Source of the DNA: Alkalibacterium subtropicum
GTDB lineage: Bacteria; Bacillota; Bacilli; Lactobacillales; Carnobacteriaceae_A
NCBI RefSeq assembly: GCF_900112455.1
Contig: NZ_FOLT01000003.1
Location: 186,001 to 250,000 of the forward strand
DNA: 64,000 bases
Direction: 5' to 3'
The notes below the pieces were generated by a model that was not told the DNA's origin, ran no database searches, and saw only the letters and a program-made list of their open reading frames with translations. Numbering within the stretch: the stretch's first letter is position 1; every line of letters begins with the position of its first letter. The translations under genes were made by a program, and so were the position numbers. Of the stretch, positions 8,301-17,143 are shown one piece after another.

Positions 8301-8326
8301 GTGCTTGATCAATACACGAGTCAGTC
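8292..8326 (-). terminator. Terminator of the SDR gene
   Basis: GACTGACCCGTG (8292-8303) pairs with CACGAGTCAGTC (8315-8326) with one mismatch, about 28 bp past the SDR stop, then CTTTCCTTT on the minus strand. It closes transcription before locus B. Confidence 0.75.
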
Positions 8327-8353
8327 ATCTAAATTAAATAGATAAAAATCAGT

Positions 8354-9139
8354 TTAGTACGCTTTGTTCATGCCGCCGTCGACCAGCAGCTGCTGACCTG
8401 TAATATAGGTGTTGGCTCCTGAGACGAGAAAGGCTGCCGCCTTGGCCAGTTCTTCCGGCTGACCATAACGGCCCAGCGGGATTCCCGCTTCAATGGAGTC
8501 AGTGACCTCAGCAGCGGTTTTCCCTTCACGTTCGGCCCGCCTGCTGTCAAGTTCCTGTAACCGGTCTGTTTGAATGCGCCCGGCTCCGATCGTATTGACC
8601 AGGATGCCGTCTCCGGCCAGTTCCTGTGAAAGGCTTTTTGACAGCCCGAGGATCCCCATCCGAAAGACATTAGACAGAATCAGACCGTCGATCGGCTGCT
8701 TGATGGAAGACGAGGCATTATTCAAAATGCGCCCCCTGGTTTCTTTCAAGTCAGGCAGGATTTCCTTGATCATCCGGATATAGCTTAAAAGGGTCAGGTC
8801 AAAGGCGTCCTGCCAGTCTTCATCTGTGAACGTCTCAAATGAGCCGGCTGGCGGCCCGCCGGTGTTATTGACGAGAATACTGATCTGTCCAAACGCTTTC
8901 CGTGTAGAGGCTGCCAATTCTTTGATACTCTGGGCATTTGTGAGATCCGCGACGCAACAGGAAACCCTTCCTTTGGCATCCATTTCGATCTCACTTTTTG
9001 CCTCTATAAGCGTTTCTTGCGTCCGGCTCGCAAGCATCACATTGGCCCCTTCTTTTGCCAGTTCATGGGCGATGGCTTTTCCGAGTCCCGAACTTGATGC
9101 CAGGACCAGGGCTGTTTTTCCTGAAAGTTCTAAATCCAT
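8354..9139 (-). CDS. Short-chain dehydrogenase/reductase-like protein lacking YxxxK
   Basis: A 261-residue Rossmann-fold protein of the SDR superfamily, close to the 3-oxoacyl-ACP-reductase-like group. The dinucleotide loop reads ASSSGLG instead of TGxxxGIG, NNTGG replaces the usual NNAG, and where YxxxK is expected the chain reads LSNVFRMG, so the catalytic Tyr/Lys pair is missing. A known SDR-like subgroup has this pattern, and its reaction is unclear. I start at ATG 9139 after GGGAGAGGATAG; a TTG at 9163 is less likely. It lies 90 bp after gcvPB with no terminator visible between, so it may be the last cistron of that unit. Confidence 0.8.
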   Translation of the reverse strand: MDLELSGKTALVLASSSGLGKAIAHELAKEGANVMLASRTQETLIEAKSEIEMDAKGRVSCCVADLTNAQSIKELAASTRKAFGQISILVNNTGGPPAGSFETFTDEDWQDAFDLTLLSYIRMIKEILPDLKETRGRILNNASSSIKQPIDGLILSNVFRMGILGLSKSLSQELAGDGILVNTIGAGRIQTDRLQELDSRRAEREGKTAAEVTDSIEAGIPLGRYGQPEELAKAAAFLVSGANTYITGQQLLVDGGMNKAY

Positions 9140-9229
9140 CCTATCCTCTCCCTCACTTGTCAACTTATCTGCAGCAACACGTTCCAGCGTTCCCCTCTTC
9201 GCCTAAGGCACTACTAAAGAACAGCCCTT

Positions 9230-10705
9230 TTACTCAGCACCTGTCTCTCTCTGATACGTTACGACCGGTTTTCTTGCGGCGGTCACTTCATCCAGCCGTC
9301 TGACGGATTTTGTATAGGGTGCACCGGTGACGTGTTCCGGATTTGCTTCGGCTTCTTTAGCGATCTCGATCATGGCATCCGCAAAGGCATCGAGTGTTTC
9401 TTTGGCTTCTGTTTCAGTCGGTTCGATCATCAGGCACTCTTCCACGATAAGCGGGAAGTAGACCGTCGGGGCGTAAAAGCCGTAGTCCAAAAGACGCTTG
9501 GCGATGTCCAGTGTTCTGACACCCAGTTTTTTCTGGCGATTGCCGCTCAAAACGAATTCGTGCTTGCAGATCGATTTGAATGGCGTGTCGAAATACGGTT
9601 CCAGTCTTGCTTTCAGGTAGTTGGCATGTAAGACGGCATCTTCAGAAACCTGTCTGAGGCCTTCTGCTCCCATCGAACGGATGTAGGCATAGGCGCGTAC
9701 GTTGACGCCAAAGTTGCCGTAATAGCCTTTCACGCGACCGATCGATTTGGGATGGTCGTAAGTCAATTTGTACATATCTTCATTTTTTTCGATGCGCGGT
9801 GACGGCATAAAGTCAGTCAGATAATCGACCACGCCGATCGGACCGGATCCTGGTCCTCCGCCGCCATGCGGTGTGCTGAATGATTTATGCAGGTTCAAGT
9901 GAACAACGTCAAATCCCATTTCCCCAGGCGTTGATTTGCCTAAGATCGCATTGGCGTTGGCGCCGTCATAGTACAAGAGCCCGCCGGCATCATGAACGAT
10001 CCGGGCGATCTCGACGATATCGACTTCGAACAAGCCCAAAGTATTCGGATTCGTCAGCATCAGTCCGGCTGTGTCCGGTCCGATGGCTTCTTTCAGCGCT
10101 TCGACGCCGACACGGCCTTCTTTGTTGGATTTGATCTCAACCACATCGAATCCGGCTACGACTGCACTTGCCGGGTTCGTTCCATGAGCGGAATCGGGAA
10201 CCAGGATCTTCTTGCGCTGTTCGCCTTCCCCATTTGCTTCATGGAAAGCTTTAAAAATCAGAAGGCCGGACCATTCGCCCTGAGCCCCCGCTGCCGGCTG
10301 CAGTGAGATGGCATCCATGCCGGTCACTTCTTTCAGGTTTTCCTCCAGTCGGTACATCAGTTCCAGGGCACCCTGCGCCGTCATTTCCGGCTGCAGCGGA
10401 TGGATGTTGGAAAAACCGCTGTACCTTGCAATATCTTCGTTGACTTTCGGGTTGTATTTCATGGTACAGGATCCAAGTGGGTAAAAGCCGGTTTCCACGC
10501 CAAAGTTTTTATTGGATAATGCCGTATAGTGGCGCATCACCTGGAGCTCGGAAATTTCAGGCAGTTCAGCCGGTATCTCTCTTTTTAGATGAGCGGGAAT
10601 GACGGCGTCCAGGTCCGTCTTTTCGATCGACGATTCCGGAAGGCTGTATGCTTGACGTCCTTTTCTGGAAATCTCAAAGACTAAATCGTTATAGGTTGTA
10701 TGCAT
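9230..10705 (-). CDS. gcvPB: Glycine dehydrogenase (decarboxylating) subunit 2
   Basis: P-protein C-terminal half, 491 residues, of the two-subunit type. With GcvPA it decarboxylates glycine and passes the aminomethyl group to lipoyl-GcvH. The pyridoxal-phosphate site is visible as [18 protein letters not shown], and [17 protein letters not shown] and [14 protein letters not shown] are family blocks. Its ATG directly abuts the gcvPA stop (TAGATG) with GGGGAGGG as ribosome site, so the two subunits are translated together. Confidence 0.96.
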   Translation of the reverse strand: MHTTYNDLVFEISRKGRQAYSLPESSIEKTDLDAVIPAHLKREIPAELPEISELQVMRHYTALSNKNFGVETGFYPLGSCTMKYNPKVNEDIARYSGFSNIHPLQPEMTAQGALELMYRLEENLKEVTGMDAISLQPAAGAQGEWSGLLIFKAFHEANGEGEQRKKILVPDSAHGTNPASAVVAGFDVVEIKSNKEGRVGVEALKEAIGPDTAGLMLTNPNTLGLFEVDIVEIARIVHDAGGLLYYDGANANAILGKSTPGEMGFDVVHLNLHKSFSTPHGGGGPGSGPIGVVDYLTDFMPSPRIEKNEDMYKLTYDHPKSIGRVKGYYGNFGVNVRAYAYIRSMGAEGLRQVSEDAVLHANYLKARLEPYFDTPFKSICKHEFVLSGNRQKKLGVRTLDIAKRLLDYGFYAPTVYFPLIVEECLMIEPTETEAKETLDAFADAMIEIAKEAEANPEHVTGAPYTKSVRRLDEVTAARKPVVTYQRETGAE

Positions 10706-12061
10706 CTATTTTCCCTCCCCTGTTAAAACATCGACCAGTGTATCCATCTCTTCTTTCGTCCGTTTCTCAGTGACACATAAAAGCAATGCGTTATCCACAC
10801 CCAGATAATCGGACACATCGTAGCCTGAAACAATGCTCTGTTCCAGAAGTTTCTTGGACACCTCTTCGATCGGCTCGTTGCATTTGACAACAAACTCGTT
10901 GAAGAAGGCATCATCAGACAGGATCTCCAGCCCTTTGGCTTTCAGCTGATTTTTCACGTAATAGGCATGACTGATATTCTGGTGCGCCATTTCCTGCAGG
11001 CCGACTTTCCCGACAGTGGACAGGAACACAGAGCTGGCCAGAGCAGTCAGTGCCTGGTTGGAACTCATATTGGACGTGGCTTTCTCTCGGCGGATGTGCT
11101 GTTCACGTGTCTGCAAGGTCATAACGAACCCGCGCTTGCCGTCCTCATCCGTAGTCTGGCCCACGATACGGCTCGGGACTTTACGCATGAACTTCTTCTT
11201 CACGGCAAAGTAACCGCAATGTGGTCCGCCAAAACTCATCGGCAGTCCTAAAGGCTGGGTGTCACCGACAACGATATCGGCGCCCAGTTTCCCTGGCGAT
11301 TCAAGCAGTGCCAGCGCTAAAGGATTAGCCATGACGATGAGCAAGGTTTTTGTTGTGTCACACAACTCTTTGACTTTCTTCAAATCTTCGATGGTGCCGT
11401 AAAAGTTCGGGTATTGAATGATGACGGCAGCCGTCTGGTCGCTCACCAGCTCTTTCAGTGACTCCATATCGGTATACGTGCCATCCAGGCTGGCTTCTTT
11501 CACGCCGTATTCCATACCGTAAGCATAGGTCCCGACCACTTCTTTGGCCTGCGGATGGATGGCGCCGGAATAGACGACTTCATTCCGTTTCATCGCAGAT
11601 GTAGCCAGATTGCAGGCTTCCCCAAGTGATGTGAACCCGTCATAGAGACTTGAGTTGGCGACATCCATGCCTGTGAGTTCGCACATCATGGTCTGGAATT
11701 CAAACAGGGCCTGAAGTTCTCCCTGACTGGCTTCCGGCTGATAGGGTGTGTAGGCCGTCATGAATTCAGAACGCAGCAGCACATGATTCACGACACTGGG
11801 AATATAGTGGTCATATGTACCGGCGCCAATAAAATACGCGTGGGTATCGGTCGTGATGTTCACGTCGGCGAGTGCCTTCATATAACGGGTCAGCGCCTGT
11901 TCACTCAGGGCTTCTTCCAGCTCGACGGTCTTTTCTTTCGTTGCCCGGGTGGATTCAGGGATATCTGAAAACAATTCTTTGATCGACGACACGCCGACGG
12001 TCTCCAGCATCTCTTTTCGATCTTCTTGGGTCGTTGGCAGGTAACGGTGTTGGTTGTCCAA
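10706..12061 (-). CDS. gcvPA: Glycine dehydrogenase (decarboxylating) subunit 1
   Basis: P-protein N-terminal half, about 451 residues, beginning [15 protein letters not shown] and carrying [14 protein letters not shown]-like and [20 protein letters not shown]-like family blocks. It forms the heterodimeric P-protein with GcvPB. I place the start at TTG 12061, seven bases after AGGAG; the GTG at 12070 overlaps that ribosome site. A 6-bp hairpin (ATGTGG/CCACAT, 12076-12092) stands just upstream. A strong terminator separates it from gcvH, so it probably has its own promoter (TTACAG, 16 bp, CATAAT on the minus strand) or depends on read-through. Confidence 0.94.
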   Translation of the reverse strand: [451 protein letters not shown]

Positions 12062-12134
12062 ACTTATCACTCCTCATGTGGCTTTTCCACATCATTCTTA
12101 TTATGAAACGTTTAACGCAGTCTGTAATAAAAAG

Positions 12135-12172
12135 GTAGAAAGAAAAGGACAGTTAGAACCTTTTCTTTCTAC
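12135..12172 (-). terminator. Intra-cluster terminator between gcvH and gcvPA
   Basis: A perfect 14-bp stem (GTAGAAAGAAAAGG at 12135-12148, complement 12159-12172), 10-nt loop, followed by CTTTTTATT on the minus strand. It should end most gcvT-gcvH transcripts before gcvPAB. Confidence 0.85.
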
Positions 12173-12192
12173 ATGGTCATAGGTTACAGTGT

Positions 12193-12579
12193 TTAAAGTG
12201 TATCCAGATAATCCTGATACGCTTTTTCATCCAGCAGGTCGGAGGTGTCGACGGCATCTTTGGACTGCAGTTCGATGAGCCAGCCTTCTTCATAAGGAGA
12301 TTCATTCATTTTTTCCGGTTCGTCTTCCAGACTGCTGTTGACTTTTGCCACAGAACCATCCACTGGTGCATAGATCTCAGAAGTTGATTTGACAGATTCG
12401 ACCGTGGCAAATTCATCTTCCTCGGATAAATCCGTCCCCACTTCAGGCAGCTCGACAAAAACGATATCGCCTAATTGCTCGACGGCGTATTCTGTGATGC
12501 CGATACGTACATAATCATCATTGATCACTTCGACCCATTCGTGTTCTTTAGTGTAGAATAATTTAGCTGTATCTGTCAT
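12193..12579 (-). CDS. gcvH: Glycine cleavage system H protein
   Basis: A 128-residue lipoyl carrier protein. The lipoylation lysine lies in ATVESVKSTSEIYAP (about residues 58-72), and GITEYAVEQLGDIVFVELP is typical. It shuttles the aminomethyl intermediate from P-protein to GcvT and then to dihydrolipoamide dehydrogenase. It follows gcvT by 36 bp in the same transcript. Length and start (ATG 12579, after AAGGAGA) are standard. Confidence 0.96.
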   Translation of the reverse strand: MTDTAKLFYTKEHEWVEVINDDYVRIGITEYAVEQLGDIVFVELPEVGTDLSEEDEFATVESVKSTSEIYAPVDGSVAKVNSSLEDEPEKMNESPYEEGWLIELQSKDAVDTSDLLDEKAYQDYLDTL

Positions 12580-12615
12580 TATGCATTCTCCTTTATTTAT
12601 AAGTTTTTAGTGTCA

Positions 12616-13728
12616 TCAGTTCTTTAAGAAGTTTTTCTTGGTGACCCTTGCATCCACTGTGTTTTTGCGGATCTGTATCCTGACGGTGTCGCCCAGCTTG
12701 ATGCCGGCTTTTCTGATGCGCATGAAACCGATGCTTTTACCTAAGGTCGGTGACTGGGTCCCCGATGTGACCTCGCCGATCTCTTCATCGCTTTCGTTGA
12801 ATACAGGATAGCCTTCTCTTGCGATCCCTCGGCCCTGGACTTCAAAGCCGCGTAACAAGTACGTCGTGCCTGTTTCTTTCTGTTCTTCCAGTGCTTTCTG
12901 ACCGATAAAGGGTTCCGATTTGTCCCATTTAACGGCGAATCGAAGGCCGGCTTCCAATGGCGTCACTCGTTCGGAAAGATCCTGTCCGTATAACGGCATC
13001 CCGGCTTCAAGACGCAGGGTATCGCGTGCGCCCAGACCGCATTCCTGCAGCTGATACGCTGCGCCCGCTTCCAGGAATTTCTTCCAGAGCGTTACTGTCT
13101 GGTCCCATTTCACATAGCATTCAAAGCCGTCTTCTCCGGTATAACCGGTGCGTGACAACAGGACGTTATCCAGACCTTCCGCCGAAACATTTTGTCTGAA
13201 GTGATAATTCTCGAGGTCCAGTACTTCTTTTCCGAAGACTTCGGCGACGATATCCTTGGCTCGTGGACCCTGGATAGCGATCAGCCCCGTGTCTTTGGAC
13301 AAGTCGGTCAGCTCGATACCTGCTCCCTTATGCTCATTTAGCCACTGCCAGATTTTCTTTGTGTTCGACGCATTCGGCGTCAGCAGATAGTCGGTCTCAC
13401 TGAGCTTGAAAATGATGATATCGTCCAGGATACCGCCCGTTTCATTGGTGACCAGCGTGTAGACGGCCTGGTCGGGATCGATATTTTTCACGTCATTCGT
13501 GATCAGGCGGTTCAGCCAGTCGGTGGCCTTGTCGCCCGACACTTTGATCTCTCCCATATGCGACACATCAAAGATTCCGGCGTGTTCCCGGACGGCCTGA
13601 TGTTCTTCTTTCAATTTTGTAAACTGGACAGGCAATGCCCATGATCCAAAATCGATCAGTTTGACATTGTTTTCCTGATAGTACGGATATAACGGCGTGC
13701 GCTGCAACTCAGTTTCATCATTTGCCAA
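12616..13728 (-). CDS. gcvT: Aminomethyltransferase (glycine cleavage T protein)
   Basis: A roughly 370-residue T protein that transfers the methylene group to tetrahydrofolate and releases ammonia. Visible family blocks: RTPLYPYYQENN, GIFDVSHMGEI, RTGYTGEDGFECYV, GLGARDTLRLEAGMPLYG and the C-terminal GFMRI. I choose TTG 13728, seven bases after GGAGGG, giving the usual family length; an ATG at 13767 would add 13 atypical residues and has a poor ribosome site. First gene of the cluster. No glycine riboswitch is visible in its leader. Confidence 0.93.
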   Translation of the reverse strand: MANDETELQRTPLYPYYQENNVKLIDFGSWALPVQFTKLKEEHQAVREHAGIFDVSHMGEIKVSGDKATDWLNRLITNDVKNIDPDQAVYTLVTNETGGILDDIIIFKLSETDYLLTPNASNTKKIWQWLNEHKGAGIELTDLSKDTGLIAIQGPRAKDIVAEVFGKEVLDLENYHFRQNVSAEGLDNVLLSRTGYTGEDGFECYVKWDQTVTLWKKFLEAGAAYQLQECGLGARDTLRLEAGMPLYGQDLSERVTPLEAGLRFAVKWDKSEPFIGQKALEEQKETGTTYLLRGFEVQGRGIAREGYPVFNESDEEIGEVTSGTQSPTLGKSIGFMRIRKAGIKLGDTVRIQIRKNTVDARVTKKNFLKN

Positions 13729-13794
13729 AGCTATCCCTCCACACATTTCTTCTGACAAAGTTTTCATCTTTCCCCACTCTGTCTTTTCCTATTC

Positions 13795-13823
13795 ATTTTA
13801 ACATGATTCCCTTACTTCTGAAA
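13795..13823 (-). promoter_or_regulatory. Candidate promoter for gcvT
   Basis: TTTCAG, 17 bp, TAAAAT with a TG one base before the -10, on the minus strand, about 65 bp before the gcvT start. Confidence 0.6.
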
Positions 13824-13901
13824 CTAGAAAAGGGGAAGATGAGAAATTTAAGTAAGCGCATTCATAACTCTCTAATCTTAGCCTGTTCACCTGCTTCTCT
13901 T

Positions 13902-13930
13902 TTAAGACTTTCAGGGACTTATGCTATACT
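13902..13930 (+). promoter_or_regulatory. Candidate promoter for the alcohol dehydrogenase
   Basis: TTAAGA, 17 bp, TATACT with a TG element, about 29 bp before the gene's ATG. Confidence 0.6.
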
Positions 13931-13958
13931 TGAGGTACTATACAAGGAGGTCACTTTC

Positions 13959-15152
13959 ATGGAAAAAGCAATGTCAGATTTTGTCTACTATAACCCTGTT
14001 AAAGTATTATTTGGAAGAAATAAGATCAGCGAACTCGGCGCCCTTATCCCGGACGGTAAAAAGGTCCTGATCACTTACGGCGGCGGCAGCGTGAAACGTT
14101 TCGGTACATTGGATCGCGTCAAGGAAGCTCTTCACAGCCACATCGTCGGGGAATTCGGCGGGATCGAGGCTAACCCGACTTATTCCACCTGCATGGAGGC
14201 AGTCGAACGGTTCAAGGAAGGCCGATACGACTACCTGCTTGCAGTCGGCGGCGGTTCAGTGATCGATGCGACCAAGTTCATCGCTGCAGCCATCGCATTC
14301 GACGGCGATCCAAAAGACATTTTTGGTCAAGGCGTCGGTAAAGGTCTGCCGGTCGAATCAGCCGTTCCTTTTGGCTCCGTATTGACTTTACCTGCGACGG
14401 CTTCAGAAATGAATGAAACATCAGTTATTACATTCAAGGAAGAAAAAGCGAAAATCAGTTTCAGTTCCAGGCACGTCTTCCCGGAATTTTCTATCCTGGA
14501 ACCCGAGCTCACCTACACCCTGCCTAAACGTCAGCTGGCGAACGGGATCACTGACGCCTTCGTGCATGTCATCGAGCAGTACCTGACATACCCAGTCAAC
14601 GGGATGGTCCAGGACGAATTTGCCGAAGGACTGCTGCGGGTTTTGATCGAGATCGGTCCGGATGTCGTGGATGAAGACAACCATGACTACGCCCTGCGCG
14701 CCAACTACATGTGGACGGCGACCCTGGCCTTGAATCGTCTGATCTCCCGCGGCGTACCCGGCGACTGGTCCACCCACGGCTTGGGGCATGAGATCACTGT
14801 CCTGAACAACACCGACCACGCCCGCAGTCTGTCAGCGATCCTGCCTGCAGTCATGGTGGTACGCAAACTGAAGAAATGGGACAAGCTCGTTCAGTATGCC
14901 GAAAAAGTCTGGGGCATCACAGAAGGCACCGAAGAAGCCAAGATCGATGCGGCTATCCTGAAAACGGTCGCCTTCTTCAAGTCCATCGGCATGCCGACCA
15001 ACCTTTCAGACGTCGGTGTGGATGAAGCTGATATCGACACCCTGGTCAGACAGCTGAAAGACCACGGTAACGAAGCGATTTCCGAACGCGGCGACCAGAC
15101 ACTGGACGTCTCCTGCGAAATCTACCAGAAAGCTCTGGACCTGAACTTTTAA
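13959..15152 (+). CDS. Iron-containing alcohol dehydrogenase (YqhD/BdhA-like)
   Basis: A 397-residue group III, Fe/Zn-dependent alcohol dehydrogenase. The N-terminus FVYYNPVKVLFGRNKI, the NAD(P)-binding AVGGGSVIDATKF, and metal ligands in GITDAFVHVIEQY, THGLGHEI and NNTDHARSL are clear. The closest well-known relatives are NADPH-dependent butanol/aldehyde reductases such as YqhD and BdhA. Start ATG 13959 follows AAGGAGG; the frame is open upstream but that part overlaps the gcvT leader. It is probably a broad aldehyde reductase in fermentation or detoxification; the substrate cannot be read from sequence. Confidence 0.9.
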   Translation: MEKAMSDFVYYNPVKVLFGRNKISELGALIPDGKKVLITYGGGSVKRFGTLDRVKEALHSHIVGEFGGIEANPTYSTCMEAVERFKEGRYDYLLAVGGGSVIDATKFIAAAIAFDGDPKDIFGQGVGKGLPVESAVPFGSVLTLPATASEMNETSVITFKEEKAKISFSSRHVFPEFSILEPELTYTLPKRQLANGITDAFVHVIEQYLTYPVNGMVQDEFAEGLLRVLIEIGPDVVDEDNHDYALRANYMWTATLALNRLISRGVPGDWSTHGLGHEITVLNNTDHARSLSAILPAVMVVRKLKKWDKLVQYAEKVWGITEGTEEAKIDAAILKTVAFFKSIGMPTNLSDVGVDEADIDTLVRQLKDHGNEAISERGDQTLDVSCEIYQKALDLNF

Positions 15153-15191
15153 TGGATACGTTCTTGAAGCGCTCGAAAGGAGTGACGTCTG

Positions 15192-16376
15192 ATGAAGCAG
15201 CTAAAAATGACCCGTCTTCTGTCTTCCCTTCTCCTCTCGGGTGTCCTGCTAGCCGGCTGCGGCTGGTTCAACGATCCCGATATGGACACAGAGGATCCCG
15301 ATATGGAAGAAGAAACCCCTTCTGACGAAAACGGGTCAGCAGTGCCGGAAGACGCTGAAGGAGATCCCGGCGAGGAGACTGATCCTGAGGATGAAACAGA
15401 AGACGATGATCAGGCTGAAGTGGACCAGGATCTGACCGTCTGGTTCCCCAAGTTTGAAGATACGCTTATGGATTATGAAGGGGAAGGCAACGAATTTGCG
15501 CCCTTTACCCGTTATCCGCAGTTTGTCAAAGATGAGTCGATCCAGATAGTCGAATCGACCGGTGGAACGGATGTCGTGACGATCTATGAGTATTCCGAAA
15601 ATGAAGTCAGAGAAGTTTTCATACGGCCAGAAACCTATTTCCGTGAAGACTTCGCCGATACCGGTCTGGAAAGTGAGCAGGAGGACTTTGAGATCATTCT
15701 TCAGCTGCCTCTGGAAGAAGGCCATTCGTGGGAAAGCCCCAGCGGATCGACTTCTGAAATCACGGGCGTCGCTGTCGATAAAGCACTGCCTTCGGGAAAT
15801 GTGACCGCTCTGGAAGTCACGCGCACATCGGAGAACGGCAGCGAAACGGTCGAGTATTACGCTGAAGACATCGGGCTGGTCGAACGGGTCTTCCGGACAG
15901 AAGAGGGTGAAAACATTATAAGCTCAACGCTCAATACACGAGCTGAAAATACCCCGGAAGAATTTCCACTGACGGTCTACAGTGTCGATGACCAGGCAAT
16001 GGGCCTGGAGCGTACTTCGGTGACGATGGAACTCTATACCAACGAACCGGCCCGGCTGGCCATGGCTGAGATCCTGAGAGGCCAGGCTCCCGATACTGAA
16101 ACGGCCCGGGTCATTGTGGATAGTACGGAGATCAATTTCATGTACCTGCGTCAGGACGGGGTCGTGCATGCCGACTTCTCTGTCGATCTTGCGGACATGA
16201 ATGCCGGCTCCGGTGTGGAAGCGCTGATCCTTCAGGGGATCGTCAATACCATCGGCAGTTACTATAATGTGGAAGACGTCCTGCTCACACTGGACAACGA
16301 ACCTTATGAATCCGGGCATATCGCTCTCGAGGAAGGCGAGACCCTGTCCGTCGACTATTCAAACATCAATGAGTAA
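15192..16376 (+). CDS. GerMN-domain lipoprotein
   Basis: A 394-residue exported lipoprotein: signal peptide with lipobox LLAGC (Cys about 23), a very acidic D/E-rich linker (about 28-78), a middle beta-rich region and a C-terminal GerMN domain (about 255-385, with LTVYSVDDQAMGLE and GVEALILQGIVNTIGSY). GerMN is a small extracytoplasmic fold first named from spore-germination protein GerM, but it is common in non-spore-formers and is thought to sit near the cell wall. It starts 40 bp after adh with GAAAGGAG, so it may be co-transcribed. The acidic linker fits a salt-adapted organism (inference). Confidence 0.85.
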   Translation: MKQLKMTRLLSSLLLSGVLLAGCGWFNDPDMDTEDPDMEEETPSDENGSAVPEDAEGDPGEETDPEDETEDDDQAEVDQDLTVWFPKFEDTLMDYEGEGNEFAPFTRYPQFVKDESIQIVESTGGTDVVTIYEYSENEVREVFIRPETYFREDFADTGLESEQEDFEIILQLPLEEGHSWESPSGSTSEITGVAVDKALPSGNVTALEVTRTSENGSETVEYYAEDIGLVERVFRTEEGENIISSTLNTRAENTPEEFPLTVYSVDDQAMGLERTSVTMELYTNEPARLAMAEILRGQAPDTETARVIVDSTEINFMYLRQDGVVHADFSVDLADMNAGSGVEALILQGIVNTIGSYYNVEDVLLTLDNEPYESGHIALEEGETLSVDYSNINE

Positions 16377-16382
16377 GTAACC

Positions 16383-16429
16383 AAGGCTGTGCACTCTTTT
16401 GTCTTTGAGACATCGGAGTGCACAGCCTT
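16383..16429 (+). terminator. Terminator after the GerMN lipoprotein
   Basis: AAGGCTGTGCACTC (16383-16396) and its perfect complement (16416-16429) followed by TTTTTC, 6 bp past the stop. Confidence 0.95.
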
Positions 16430-16521
16430 TTTCATTTGGACAGCTTTGGATCCCCAAAGCTTTCTTATTGGTCTTGGGATTTTCGTATCCCCGTGTTTGA
16501 TCGATATTGGGTGAAAGTGTC

Positions 16522-17069
16522 CACTCGCGAGTTCTCTCTCTCGTGAGTGCGACATTTCGAGCGTGAAACTGTTCACTCGCGGCCTCGCTCTTTCGTGAGT
16601 GCAACATTTCGAGCATGAAACTGCTCACTCGCTGATCGAGGCTTGCGTGAGTGCAACATTTCGAGCATGAAACTGCTCACTCGCAAGCTCGCTCTTTCAT
16701 GAGTGCGACATTTCGAGCATGAAACTGCTCACTCGTGGGCTCGCTCTTTCGTGAGTGCAACATTTCGAGCATGAAACTGTCCACTCACTGATCGAGGCTT
16801 GCGTGAGTGCGACATTTTGAGCATGAAACTGCTCACTCGCAAGCTCGCTCTTTCTTGAGTGCAACATTTCGAGCATGAAACTGCTCACTCGTGGGCTCGC
16901 TCTTTCGTGAGTGCTACATTTCGAGCGTGAAACTGTCCACTCACTGATCGAGGCTTGCGTGAGTGCGACAATTTGAGCATGAAACTGCTCACTCGCAAGC
17001 TCGCTCTTTCATGAGTTCGACATTTCGGTCTAGATAATGCTCACTCAGTCTTTAGACGTTCTGTGAGTA
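16522..17069. repeat. 52-bp tandem repeat array (locus C), about 10.5 units
   Basis: CACTC recurs at 16522, 16574, 16626, 16678, 16730, 16782, 16834, 16886, 16938, 16990 and 17042, an exact 52-bp step. Each unit has a near-constant half (GAGTGCGACATTTCGAGCAT then GAAACTG) and a variable stretch of three types that rotate (GATCGAGGCTTGC, AAGCTCGCTCTTTC, GGGCTCGCTCTTTC), giving a 156-bp higher-order repeat. GAGTG is 24 nt from CACTC, which is 18 nt from the next GAGTG; GAGCA/TGCTC pairs inside. It fills the gap between two terminators of convergent genes. Minus-strand frames in it are only translations of the repeat. Confidence 0.97.
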
Positions 17070-17098
17070 GTCTCTACAGCTGTTCTTTTACTTACGAA

Positions 17099-17125
17099 AA
17101 GAAGCTAGCACGCGGCTAGCTTCTT
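17099..17125 (-). terminator. Terminator of the acidic membrane protein gene
   Basis: AAGAAGCTAGC (17099-17109) with exact complement at 17115-17125, 5-nt loop, then TTTTCG on the minus strand; about 20 bp past the stop. Confidence 0.9.
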
Positions 17126-17143
17126 CTTTAATGCTTTCAACCC

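Noticed and set aside
13768-13958. Glycine riboswitch upstream of gcvT
   Set aside because: I looked on both strands for the conserved glycine-aptamer cores and found none.
15192-16376. Sporulation or germination gene because of the GerMN domain
   Set aside because: GerMN occurs widely in non-spore-formers and no sporulation genes accompany it here.
16359-16888. Minus-strand open frames encoding SSFMLEMLHSRKSE-type peptides
   Set aside because: They are translations of the 52-bp repeat and lack ribosome sites and promoters.
16522-17069. CRISPR array
   Set aside because: The whole 52-bp unit is repeated, the variable parts rotate among three types instead of being unique spacers, and there are no cas genes.
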